A DNA stretch of 64,000 nucleotides, taken from contig NZ_NESS01000012.1 of NCBI RefSeq assembly GCF_002128425.1, positions 1-64,000 on the forward strand, read 5' to 3'. A program made the position numbers and the translations under genes. This document shows, piece after piece, positions 55,135-63,788 of the stretch. Source of the stretch: Gottfriedia acidiceleris (GTDB taxonomy: Bacteria; Bacillota; Bacilli; Bacillales; Bacillaceae_G). Below the pieces are notes generated by a model. The model was not told the DNA's origin, ran no database searches, and saw nothing but the letters and a program-made list of their open reading frames with translations. Every line of letters starts with the position of its first letter. Position 1 is the stretch's first letter.

Positions 55135-56250
55135 ATGAAAAAAACATTAATCATTTTAATTGTTTTCTTTCAATTATTCATATTGACAGGATGTTGGGGA
55201 GAGCGAACAATTATTGATCAAACATTAGTTACAAGTATAGGTGTGGACTATAAGGATAATAAGTATATTGTCTCGATTCAAGCACTTAATTTTTCAAATA
55301 TCGCAAAGCAAGAAAGTGGAGCATTACAGGTGCCAACTTCGCCTTTAATTGGCCACGCAGAAGGTAAAACCATACAGGAGGCCTTTACTAAATTGGATAA
55401 GAATTCCCCAATACCTTTATATTATGGTCATGTCGGGAGTATAATCCTAAGTAAATCTGTTATTGAAAATAAATTAGAGGATATTAGTTCATTTATTAGC
55501 GGTAGACCTTTATTGAGATACACAATTTGGATTTATGGTACCGATCGCGAAATAGAAGATATCTTATTAAGTCAAACATTTTTTAATTTACCGTTTTTAT
55601 ATACTGTAGTAAATAACCCCATTGAAAAGAGCAGAGGTAGCTTAATATTATTAGCAATAAAGTTTCATCAATTTATTTCAATGTATAGTCAACCTGTAGG
55701 AACAATTTTAATTCCTTCATTAGATATAGATGAAACGAAGTTTAAAGAGCAAAAAGAAAATAAGGTAGCTTATATTAATGGTGCTTATGTATTATCGCAG
55801 CAAAAATATAAAGGTAAAGTAACATTAAATGATGTATTATCACTTAATTATTTAAACCAAAAAAATTATAGTATGCCACTTATACTTGAAAAAGAAAAAA
55901 TTAATTTAGAAATTAGGAGTTCAAAAGGTTCAGTAAAGGTAATACGAGGATATAAGAAACCAAAGTATTCTATTAATATAGAAACAGAAATAGCCGTTTT
56001 AGAGAACGAGAATAATTTAAGTAGAAAGATCATTATAGATAAAGTAAGAAAAAAAATGAAAAAAGAATTAGTTAAAACAATAAAAAAAAGTGAAGAGCTT
56101 CATGCAGATCTACTCAATATTTCAGAAAAGCCGTATCGATTTAATCGACAAGAATGGAAAATAAAATCGCTAAATGCATTTGACGCTGAATCAATAAAAG
56201 ACATTAAAATAAATGTTCGTATATTAGGTAGTAAAGCTTATAAAAGATGA
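55135..56250 (+). CDS. Spore germinant receptor lipoprotein (GerC family)
   Basis: About 372 residues from the ATG at 55135, which follows AAGGAGTG. The signal peptide ends in the lipobox LTGC, so Cys about 20 is lipidated (by the germination-linked Lgt route in the family). The remainder matches the three-domain GerAC fold, opening WGERTIIDQTLVTSIGVDY. It overlaps or abuts the GerA-family gene, confirming one operon. Confidence 0.93.
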   Translation: MKKTLIILIVFFQLFILTGCWGERTIIDQTLVTSIGVDYKDNKYIVSIQALNFSNIAKQESGALQVPTSPLIGHAEGKTIQEAFTKLDKNSPIPLYYGHVGSIILSKSVIENKLEDISSFISGRPLLRYTIWIYGTDREIEDILLSQTFFNLPFLYTVVNNPIEKSRGSLILLAIKFHQFISMYSQPVGTILIPSLDIDETKFKEQKENKVAYINGAYVLSQQKYKGKVTLNDVLSLNYLNQKNYSMPLILEKEKINLEIRSSKGSVKVIRGYKKPKYSINIETEIAVLENENNLSRKIIIDKVRKKMKKELVKTIKKSEELHADLLNISEKPYRFNRQEWKIKSLNAFDAESIKDIKINVRILGSKAYKR

Positions 56251-56278
56251 TTTGGGCCAAGAAAAGAATTAACAGAAA

Positions 56279-56330
56279 GAGTATAAAAAAAGGGGGATTT
56301 TAAAAAACTTCTTTTTTATACTCATTTTTT
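56279..56330 (+). terminator. Terminator of the ger operon
   Basis: GAGTATAAAAAAAG pairs with CTTTTTTATACTC, followed by ATTTTTT. Confidence 0.8.
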
Positions 56331-56379
56331 ATTCATTATGAATTATGATAGAGATGAACAGAATAAAAGGAGAAAAGTT

Positions 56380-57090
56380 ATGTCTAAAATAGTAAAAGAT
56401 TATTGGTTTTCAGGTCGTTGGTTAGATGGGATATCTCTAATATTAGGTCCAATTTTTATGTTTATAGGAGTAAGTTACATTTCTTATTCCCAGACCAGCT
56501 AGAAGCATATCAATCTCATCCAACTTTACTATTTTTATCGTATAATTTCTTTATTGTTTGGAACATTCTATTGTGGCCGGCAGTTATCTCGCTTTGTTAA
56601 ATTAATAAGTATAATGAAGCGAAATTGGACAATATGGGGAGGAAGTTTTGCGATATTTGGACTGTTTGCTCGTACTTTTCATGCTGGGGTTGATCATTTA
56701 GCATTTCAAATGGTGCGAATTTTAGGTGTGGACACCGCAACAAAAGTTATGGAGCAATCTTATAAAGTGTTTTATATTTTCAATAGACTATCCCCTTGTA
56801 TCATGTTTGGCTGGATTATTTTAGCTATTGGTTCATATCGTGCTTATGTATTAGGATTAATTCGTTCCATATTGTTAGGGCTTATTAGTTCATTGCCACT
56901 AGGTGTACTAAAAGGTACTACCGCATTTTCAATTGTGGCTACAAAGGCACTTTGTGTTGCACTAGTTCTACATGGTATAAGAGTTTTAAAATATATTGTT
57001 AGTAGGTTTATTTGTAATTGGAGAGTTAGGTTAAATTTAAGCTCAATATTATATGGCTTAAGCTGCATTATTTTTTTACTTAAGAGGTGA
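56380..57090 (+). pseudogene. Membrane-protein gene with two compensating frameshifts
   Basis: Starting at the ATG at 56380 (after AAAGGAG) the frame reads MSKIVKDYWFSGRWLDGISL and stays open to about 56470. The sensible sequence then moves to another frame (LHFLFPDQLEAYQSHPTLLF, to about 56600). It next returns to the first frame (KLISIMKRNWTIWGGSFAIF and onward) to the stop at 57088-57090. Joined, the pieces would form a protein of about 230 residues with five or six membrane segments. Either the gene is decayed or two single-base errors exist in the assembly. I do not recognise the family. Confidence 0.75.
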
Positions 57091-57095
57091 AGAAT

Positions 57096-57662
57096 TTGAT
57101 TCTTATAATCGGTGGAGCACGTAGTGGAAAGAGCTCTTATGCAGAAAAAAGAATAAAAGAGTTACAAACAAACGCAAATGATGTAGTTTACATTGCTACG
57201 GCAATACCATTTGATGGAGATATGAATGAAAGAATTCAAAGACATCAAGAAGATCGTCCAACTGAATGGCATACTGTTGAGCGATATAAACAATTTAATC
57301 AATTAAAAATGAATGAAGAATTTATTCAAGCCAAGTATGTTATTTTAGATTGTATGACCGTTATGATTACAAATTTAATGTTCGATCATTATACTGACAT
57401 TGATTTTGATTCAATTAAGAATGAGCAAATAAACAAACTAGAATCAGATATAGAAAATGAAGTGAACGAGTTGATAGACATTTGTGATCAACACGGTAAA
57501 ACATTCATAATTGTTTCGAATGAGGTAGGTTATGGACTTGTTCCATCTTATCGACTAGGAAGGATTTTTAGAGATATTGCAGGGCGTATAAATCAAAAAA
57601 TTGCTGCAAGAGCAGAAGAAGTTATACTCGTCACAGCTGGTATTCCATTAAGAATAAAGTAG
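57096..57662 (+). CDS. cobU: Adenosylcobinamide kinase / guanylyltransferase CobU
   Basis: About 188 residues. The P-loop GGARSGKSSYAE (near residues 5-16) and the guanylylated histidine in RHQEDRPTEWHTVE (near 47-60) identify CobU, which phosphorylates adenosylcobinamide and adds GMP. The TTG at 57096 is 6 nt from AAGAGGTG; an in-frame GTG at 57087 is inside that site. It begins the cobalamin salvage genes. Confidence 0.93.
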   Translation: MILIIGGARSGKSSYAEKRIKELQTNANDVVYIATAIPFDGDMNERIQRHQEDRPTEWHTVERYKQFNQLKMNEEFIQAKYVILDCMTVMITNLMFDHYTDIDFDSIKNEQINKLESDIENEVNELIDICDQHGKTFIIVSNEVGYGLVPSYRLGRIFRDIAGRINQKIAARAEEVILVTAGIPLRIK

Positions 57663-57672
57663 GAGTTATGAT

Positions 57673-58413
57673 ATGAATCGATTTAAAATGATCCTTAGTT
57701 TTTTTTCAACCATTCCAGTGAAAAACTATGAGTTTATCGAAGACGAACTAGGAAAGGGAATTAGATTGGTTCCGTTAGTAGGTGTGTTAATTGGCTTAAT
57801 ACTTGTTAGTTTGAATAGTGGAATTTCGTTCATTTTGGACAATGAAGCGGGTGCATTTCTTATTCTACTAGTCTATTTATTGTTAACGGGTGGATTACAT
57901 TTTGATGGAGTAGCTGACACATCAGATGGAATTTTTAGTCATCGTTCAAAAGAAAGAATACTAGAAATTATGAAAGATAGTCGCATTGGTGCATTTGGGG
58001 TCATTTCGTTAATTATTTTATTTTTAGGTGATTGGTTATTTTTATCAAAGAGTACAACATTTGTCATTTTTTTATTTCCGATTATTGGAAGATGTATCGC
58101 GCTATTCACTTGTAGAATAAGTACATATGCTAGAAATGAAGGATTTGGAAGTCAATTTATTATCGAAGCAAAAAATTCTAATTCATTATTTGTTCTAATT
58201 GTCTATGTATTACTCGTTTGTGTAAGTAGTGTATTAATCAATGAAATAGCCATTATTTTTGCGGTATGTGTCACGTTTATTTTTATTACTTTTGTAACGA
58301 AAAGAATCAATCAAAAACTAGATGGAATTACAGGGGATGTAATTGGATTTACAATTGAAGTTTCCCAATTATGCTTTTTAATTTTTGCTGTTATAGGTGA
58401 GAGATTAGTATGA
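57673..58413 (+). CDS. cobS: Cobalamin synthase CobS
   Basis: A 246-residue membrane enzyme that joins adenosylcobinamide-GDP with alpha-ribazole (or its phosphate). The signature HFDGVADTSDGIFSHRSKERILEIMKDSRIG-type region (about residues 75-106) has the conserved Asp residues; read here as FDGVADTSDGIF and MKDSRIGAFG. About six membrane segments. Located 10 bp after cobU. Confidence 0.93.
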   Translation: MNRFKMILSFFSTIPVKNYEFIEDELGKGIRLVPLVGVLIGLILVSLNSGISFILDNEAGAFLILLVYLLLTGGLHFDGVADTSDGIFSHRSKERILEIMKDSRIGAFGVISLIILFLGDWLFLSKSTTFVIFLFPIIGRCIALFTCRISTYARNEGFGSQFIIEAKNSNSLFVLIVYVLLVCVSSVLINEIAIIFAVCVTFIFITFVTKRINQKLDGITGDVIGFTIEVSQLCFLIFAVIGERLV

Positions 58414-59009
58414 GAATTTATTTAATTAGACATACAGAAAGCATTGGAAATAGAAAAAAGGTTTATGCAGGGATGACTGATTTTGATTTAACAGAAAAAG
58501 GATTAAGTCAAATAGGTGGTGTGATAACCCAGTTTACGAAAATGATTGAGCCTACTTCACGCTATACTTTGTATTCTAGTCCACTTCGTAGATGCACTTT
58601 ATTAAGTGATGCGTTAGAAGATTTAATAGGTGAATCAAAAATAGTTGATCGTAGGTTACAGGAGACAAATTTTGGCCTATTTGAAGGGAAATCATATACT
58701 GATCTTTTAAATGAAGTGCCTGAATTCGTAGAAAAGTGGAATGAAGATTTGATTCATTTTCAAATTCCGAATGGGGAAAGCTTAAAGCAGTGTGCAGAAA
58801 GAGTTAATACATTTTGTCATGACATTAAATCGAATAACGATGATGTAATAGTCGTTTCACATGGGGGAATTATGAAGCTAGTACTCTTAAATTTACTTCA
58901 TTTAGATTTAAGTCATTTCTGGAAATTTTATACGAGTAATGGATGTATTATTGAAATTGAGTATAACGATGGTTTTGGATTTTTGAAAAATATCATTCAA
59001 CTAAATTAA
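58410..59009 (+). CDS. cobC: Histidine phosphatase family protein, CobC-like
   Basis: A 199-residue phosphatase of the phosphoglycerate mutase-like family. The catalytic histidine is in LIRHTES (near residue 8), with partner residues in SSPLRRC, the Glu in LQETNFGLFEGK and the second histidine in VVSHGG. In a cob operon it is expected to remove the phosphate from alpha-ribazole phosphate or adenosylcobalamin phosphate. It overlaps cobS by 4 bp. Confidence 0.88.
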   Translation: MRIYLIRHTESIGNRKKVYAGMTDFDLTEKGLSQIGGVITQFTKMIEPTSRYTLYSSPLRRCTLLSDALEDLIGESKIVDRRLQETNFGLFEGKSYTDLLNEVPEFVEKWNEDLIHFQIPNGESLKQCAERVNTFCHDIKSNNDDVIVVSHGGIMKLVLLNLLHLDLSHFWKFYTSNGCIIEIEYNDGFGFLKNIIQLN

Positions 59010-59023
59010 GAGGATGGAGAAAC

Positions 59024-59521
59024 TTGAACACAAAAAAAATTGTTTTACTTTCATTATTTATCGCATTAAGTGCAGTACTGTCTAATATAAAAATAGTTTA
59101 TTCTATTGCATTTGATTCATTGCCGGCTTTTCTGGCTGCTATGATGATTTCACCGATTGCCGGTGGGATTGTAGGGGCACTAGGTCATCTTCTTACAGCA
59201 ATTACTTCGGGTTTTCCTTTTACAGTACCAGTGCATCTATTTATCGCAATACAAATGCTTGTGATTGTTTGGATTTTTGGCGTATTATTTAAAAAAATGA
59301 ATCAATACATAGCGATGGTCGTTGCAATTATTTTAAATGGTCCAGTGGCAACGTTATTAAGCGGTCTATTAATTGCTTATTTGAATCACTCGTTTACTGT
59401 AAAGACTGTTAGTAGTTTTTTTATCTTAATGGTTGTGCCATTGACTTTAACTTCAGCGGCCAATATTATTTTAGCATTTATACTTCAAAAGGTGATGAAA
59501 CGTGCAAATTTCAAAATATAG
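59024..59521 (+). CDS. cblT: ECF transporter substrate-binding (S) component, CblT-like
   Basis: A 165-residue membrane protein with five or six segments. SPIAGGIVGALGHLLTAI is typical of ECF S components. Its place between cobC and a PurM-like kinase gene matches the CblT-CblS pair known from Geobacillus and Listeria, where CblT imports alpha-ribazole. The start is TTG after GAGGATGGAG. The substrate is inferred from context. Confidence 0.75.
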   Translation: MNTKKIVLLSLFIALSAVLSNIKIVYSIAFDSLPAFLAAMMISPIAGGIVGALGHLLTAITSGFPFTVPVHLFIAIQMLVIVWIFGVLFKKMNQYIAMVVAIILNGPVATLLSGLLIAYLNHSFTVKTVSSFFILMVVPLTLTSAANIILAFILQKVMKRANFKI

Positions 59522-60272
59522 GGATTTAACTTTAATGCATATAGATGGGAATCGTTATTTTACAATTGCTTGTGATAGCTGCGGTGGAATAGGGATGAGT
59601 GAGCTTGATTTCATAAAAGTTGATGAAGAAATTGTAGGTTATTTAACTGCGAAATTATGCTTTGTTGAAACATTGGCATTTCGCGCTAAGCCAACTGTAT
59701 TAATTAATACTTTATGCGTAGAAATGAACGGTAGAGGAAAACGAATAATAAACGGGATTGAAAAAGCAATTAAAGAGTATAATGAAGCTAATTTTTATGA
59801 AGACCACTTAGAAGTAAATATTACTGGAAGTACAGAAGAAAATATCCCTACAAAACAAACAGGTTTAGGAATCACTTTAATGGGAGAAATTTATAATCCA
59901 TTTAATAAAAAAGAAATAAATTCTGGTGATGTAGTAATCTTAATCGGTTATCCGAAAGTAGGACAAGAAGTAGTAGAGGATATAAATGACAATAAAAATG
60001 AAATAATCAACTTCAATTCAATAAAGCACTTAGCTCGTAATGAAGATGTTATTGATCTATTACCGATTGGTTCAAATGGTGTTCAATATGAATTGAATCT
60101 ATTGATGGAAACGAATAATATCGATATAAAATTATTGAAACAATCTAGTATCCCATTACATAAATCTGCAGGTCCAGCTACATGTGCTCTAGCAATTATT
60201 AAAAAGGATACAATTGAGGGATTAAAAAGGCAAATCTCACAGCCAATCACTTTACTAGGTGAGATTGTTTAA
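59502..60272 (+). CDS. cblS: PurM-like protein, probable alpha-ribazole kinase CblS
   Basis: A 256-residue protein. An N-terminal segment with CDSCGGIGMSELD and a central GSTEENIPTKQTGLGITLMG, then GDVVILIGYPKVGQEV, suggest the AIR synthase (PurM)-like ATP-binding fold. Together with the adjacent CblT-like transporter this fits CblS, the alpha-ribazole kinase that bypasses CobT. The GTG start follows AAAGGTGATGAAAC and overlaps cblT by 20 bp. The assignment is mainly contextual. Confidence 0.72.
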   Translation: MQISKYRDLTLMHIDGNRYFTIACDSCGGIGMSELDFIKVDEEIVGYLTAKLCFVETLAFRAKPTVLINTLCVEMNGRGKRIINGIEKAIKEYNEANFYEDHLEVNITGSTEENIPTKQTGLGITLMGEIYNPFNKKEINSGDVVILIGYPKVGQEVVEDINDNKNEIINFNSIKHLARNEDVIDLLPIGSNGVQYELNLLMETNNIDIKLLKQSSIPLHKSAGPATCALAIIKKDTIEGLKRQISQPITLLGEIV

Positions 60273-60303
60273 TAGTTTGAAATAAAATGATTGGAGAATT
60301 AAA

Positions 60304-61392
60304 ATGGCAGATGCTTTGAAAAATGTATATAACCACGATTTAATTTCAAAAATCGCAAACGAAATCAATGCCGTTTATACAGATTTTAACCGTGAAACTT
60401 TTATGGATAAAGTATTCGATGGAAATTGGGATGAAAAAACATTAAAGGAAAGAATGAGACATATTACGATTTGCTTGGGAGAGACACTTCCAAACAAATT
60501 TGAAAAATCAATAGAGATTTTAAGTAGTATAGTAAATGAATTTCCAACGGGTCAATTAAGTAGTATTTTTTTTCCTGATTTCGTTGAAGTGTACGGTTTA
60601 GATCATTGGGAAAAATCTATGGAAGCTCTAGAAAAATTCACACAGCACTCAACTTCAGAATTTGCTGTTAGACCGTTCATTGTACAAGACCAAGAACGAA
60701 TGATGACACAAATGCTAAAATGGTCTACTCATCCAAATGAACATGTAAGAAGACTTGCAAGTGAAGGATGCCGTCCAAAATTACCATGGGGGATGGTTTT
60801 AAAAAGTCTAAAAAAAGACCCAACTCCAATTCTGCCTATTTTAGAAAACCTAAAGGAAGACGAGTCATTATATGTTCGTAAAAGTGTAGCGAATAATTTA
60901 AACGATATTTCAAAAGATCACCCAACTCTAGTATTAAAGATTGCAAAAGAATGGTATGGAAAAAATCCACATACAAATTGGATTATAAAGCACGCATGTA
61001 GAACGCTATTAAAAAAAGGTAATATAGAAGCTTTAACGATTTTTGGATTTCAAACGACAAATGCAATCCATATAGACCAATTTCAATTACAATCAGACAA
61101 AATAGAAATTGGTGGAGACTTAAACTTTTCATTTACGATTCATAGTAACGAGCCGACCACGACAAAACTTAGAATCGAATTCGCAATTGATTACGTAAAG
61201 TCAAAAGGTAACCGTACAAGAAAAAGCTTTAAAATATCCGAAACCACAATTGAAAATAACAAAACATTATCATACAACAAAACACACTCATTCAAAAACT
61301 TTTCAACTAGAACACACTACCCAGGTCAGCATAGCATCACACTACTAATCAATGGAGTGGAAAGTGGAACTTGTGATTTTACGGTAATATAA
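60304..61392 (+). CDS. alkC: DNA alkylation repair glycosylase AlkC
   Basis: A 362-residue protein of the HEAT-like-repeat glycosylase family. Helical repeats (about residues 100-250, with HPNEHVRRLASEGCRPKLPW and VRKSVANNLNDISKDHP) are followed by an Ig-like C-terminal domain (about 265-360), the layout that separates AlkC from AlkD. The family excises 3-methylcytosine and 3-methyladenine. The ATG follows TTGGAGAATTAAA, 31 bp after cblS, so it may be co-transcribed despite no functional link. Confidence 0.88.
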   Translation: MADALKNVYNHDLISKIANEINAVYTDFNRETFMDKVFDGNWDEKTLKERMRHITICLGETLPNKFEKSIEILSSIVNEFPTGQLSSIFFPDFVEVYGLDHWEKSMEALEKFTQHSTSEFAVRPFIVQDQERMMTQMLKWSTHPNEHVRRLASEGCRPKLPWGMVLKSLKKDPTPILPILENLKEDESLYVRKSVANNLNDISKDHPTLVLKIAKEWYGKNPHTNWIIKHACRTLLKKGNIEALTIFGFQTTNAIHIDQFQLQSDKIEIGGDLNFSFTIHSNEPTTTKLRIEFAIDYVKSKGNRTRKSFKISETTIENNKTLSYNKTHSFKNFSTRTHYPGQHSITLLINGVESGTCDFTVI

Positions 61393-61395
61393 AAA

Positions 61396-61424
61396 AGAGA
61401 TTCCAATTATTTGGAATCTCTCTA
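61396..61424 (+). terminator. Terminator after alkC
   Basis: AGAGATTCCAA pairs with TTGGAATCTCT, then CTATTTTTT. The convergent gene ends at 61442, and the A-rich flank may also serve it. Confidence 0.85.
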
Positions 61425-61441
61425 TTTTTTCTAAAACCTTC

Positions 61442-62314
61442 TTAACTCTGTCTCTTATGCATCATCACATCTTCAGTTAATGGAGTAAAGCCAAGTTTTT
61501 CTTGTAATACACCTTTTGGAATTTGTGACTTAGTGATTGTAACTACTGTAACTTTTCGATTGACGTTTTCATTATGGATGATCGACATTATATCATAGAA
61601 ATAAGGTATGGCTGCTTCAGTATAAGCAACAGCTAATATTTCTGAATACCCTGTATCCGGTCTTATTGTCATACCGAAATAGGCAATGACTTGATTTTCT
61701 AGCTTACATTCAACTGCATAGTCGAATTCAATTGAACCATAATACTCATTCATCATGGCAACTTGATCATTAGTAAGAATTTGTTGCTTCATTTTTAAAT
61801 CTTTCCAAATATTAAATTTAAATTGATCTTTTATCTCATACGAAAATCCAGGAATACTTTGGATTGGTTTTATAAGAAGTGGATAATGCGCGCCAACTAT
61901 TTGAGAACGACTAGTAATGTTGAATCCTTTTGATAAAAAATAGTCTATTTGTTTTGACCACTGTCCTCTAAATCGCTGTGCAAGTAATTTTCCACCATAT
62001 TCGTCACTAATAGCAAATTGATAAACTCTTTCAAACAATTCATCTCGCACTGTATCTTCATATTCTGGCAATACCCATGGATAACCTAATGAAACAAATT
62101 CCCCTTTACCAGAAAAACTCATATAACCTACAAGTTGGTCTCCGTCAAAAGCAAAACATCTAGATTTTTCATTAAATTCAGATTGGAGTTCGAATAATTT
62201 CGGAGATAAAGTTGGTTTCCAAGCATATGGTAGAGATTCTGTCATCTTATTCCAAAAATCATACTGAAGATCAAGGTCTGAAGGATTCTCATAAAAACGA
62301 TAATCTATAGTCAT
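61442..62314 (-). CDS. GNAT-like N-acetyltransferase, function unknown
   Basis: A 290-residue protein that looks like a tandem of two acetyltransferase-type folds: SRCFAFDGDQLVGYMSFSGK (about residues 52-71) and YAVECKLENQVIAYFGMTIR (about 199-218) are the paired beta-strands of a GNAT core. The ATG follows AGGAAAGGATATTGAT. The substrate and acetyl-CoA loop are unclear. Neighbours give no hint. Confidence 0.65.
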   Translation of the reverse strand: MTIDYRFYENPSDLDLQYDFWNKMTESLPYAWKPTLSPKLFELQSEFNEKSRCFAFDGDQLVGYMSFSGKGEFVSLGYPWVLPEYEDTVRDELFERVYQFAISDEYGGKLLAQRFRGQWSKQIDYFLSKGFNITSRSQIVGAHYPLLIKPIQSIPGFSYEIKDQFKFNIWKDLKMKQQILTNDQVAMMNEYYGSIEFDYAVECKLENQVIAYFGMTIRPDTGYSEILAVAYTEAAIPYFYDIMSIIHNENVNRKVTVVTITKSQIPKGVLQEKLGFTPLTEDVMMHKRQS

Positions 62315-62617
62315 ATCAATATCCTTTCCTAAATCGTACTAATTTTTATAGTAACAAATTAATTTGGATTTGAATCGTCAAAAATAACTAATTTTACTAA
62401 AAATCAATCTTAATATCTAATAGGTTTAATTAAATAAATATCACATTAATTAAAGTATGATTTTATAGTCAGTCTGTTGCCTATAAAAAGAGAATTGGTA
62501 AAATCAATGCTTTGATGATTATATTACTGAAGGCCGTTACGTTCTTTATTAATGATTACATAATTAGAGTCCTTAAGGTAACGATATGAAAATGACCTAT
62601 ATATTAGGAGGAGTAAT

Positions 62618-63751
62618 ATGAGAGCTGTTACTTATCAAGGGCATTATCAAGTAAAAACGATTAAAGTAGAGGATCCAAAAATTCAACATAAAGATGATGT
62701 CATTATTAAAATTACTTCAACAGCGATTTGTGGTTCTGATTTACACCTTTATCAAGGTAATTTTCCAATAAAAGAAGGCTATATTATTGGACATGAGCCG
62801 ATGGGAATAGTTGAAGAAATTGGCCCAGGTGTTACCAATTTAAAAAAAGGGGATCGAGTCGTAATTCCATTTACAGTAGCATGCGGAACTTGTCCATATT
62901 GTAATCATGGATTACAAAGTCAGTGCGATAATTCGAATCCACATTATGATTCAGGGGGTTATTTTGGCTATACTTCAAAGTTCGGAGATTATCCAGGTGG
63001 GCAAGCAGAGTATTTAAGGGTTCCGTTTGGTAACTATACACCGTTTAAAATACCAGAAAGCTGTGAGTTAGATGATGATCATCTACTTTTTATGTCAGAT
63101 GTACTACCAACTGCATATTGGAGTGTTGATCATGCAGGCGTGAAAGAACGAGATACAGTCATTGTATTAGGATGCGGTCCGGTAGGGTTAATGGCTCAGG
63201 AGTTTGCCTGGAAAAAAGGAGCAAAAAGAGTTATTGCAGTAGATTATATCGATTATCGATTAGAGCATTCAAAAAAGATGAATAAAACTGAAACCTATGA
63301 TTTTTCGAAAGACCCAGATATGGGTGAAACCTTAAAGGAGATTACAAAAGGTGGAGCGGATGTTGTAATTGATTGTGTTGGTATGGATGGGAAGAAATCG
63401 CCGTTAGAATTTATTGAACAGAAATTGAAATTACAAGGTGGGACACTAGGACCAATTCAAATTGCTACAAAAGCTGTAAAAAAATGTGGAACCGTTCAAA
63501 TCACAGGAGTTTATGGTGGGAACTATAATGCTTTTCCTTTAGGCGCATTTTTCAGTAGAAATATTAATATAAAAATGGGTCAAGCTCCGGCAAGACATTA
63601 TATGCCATTCTTATATGAACAAATCGTAAATGAAAAGATTGATCCAACAAAAATTATTACTCATAAATTATCTTTAGATGAAGCAGATCATGCATATCAT
63701 ATTTTTAATAATAAGGAAGATAATTGTATTAAAGTGGTTTTGAAACCATAA
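62618..63751 (+). CDS. Zinc-dependent alcohol dehydrogenase, formaldehyde-dehydrogenase-like
   Basis: A 377-residue MDR enzyme. Catalytic zinc ligands are in AICGSDLHLYQG and GHEPMGIVEEIG, and the structural zinc cluster is CGTCPYCNHGLQSQC. The Rossmann motif GCGPVGLMAQE (near 185-195) and the insertion around YFGYTSKFGDYPGGQAEYLRVP are typical of glutathione-independent formaldehyde dehydrogenase-like members. The ATG follows AGGAGGAGTAAT. Monocistronic with its own terminator. The physiological substrate is unknown. The upstream gap 62315-62617 is AT-rich; I see nothing certain in it. Confidence 0.85.
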   Translation: MRAVTYQGHYQVKTIKVEDPKIQHKDDVIIKITSTAICGSDLHLYQGNFPIKEGYIIGHEPMGIVEEIGPGVTNLKKGDRVVIPFTVACGTCPYCNHGLQSQCDNSNPHYDSGGYFGYTSKFGDYPGGQAEYLRVPFGNYTPFKIPESCELDDDHLLFMSDVLPTAYWSVDHAGVKERDTVIVLGCGPVGLMAQEFAWKKGAKRVIAVDYIDYRLEHSKKMNKTETYDFSKDPDMGETLKEITKGGADVVIDCVGMDGKKSPLEFIEQKLKLQGGTLGPIQIATKAVKKCGTVQITGVYGGNYNAFPLGAFFSRNINIKMGQAPARHYMPFLYEQIVNEKIDPTKIITHKLSLDEADHAYHIFNNKEDNCIKVVLKP

Positions 63752-63753
63752 AT

Positions 63754-63783
63754 AAAGGAGTCCTATATTTGAACTCCTTTAAA
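63754..63783 (+). terminator. Terminator of the alcohol dehydrogenase gene
   Basis: AAAGGAGT pairs with AACTCCTTT around CCTATATTTG. It can act in both directions. Confidence 0.7.
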
Positions 63784-63788
63784 TTTAT

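Noticed and set aside
56251-56379. Cobalamin riboswitch before the cob genes
   Set aside because: Only a terminator and a ribosome binding site are seen; the conserved B12-box pattern is absent.
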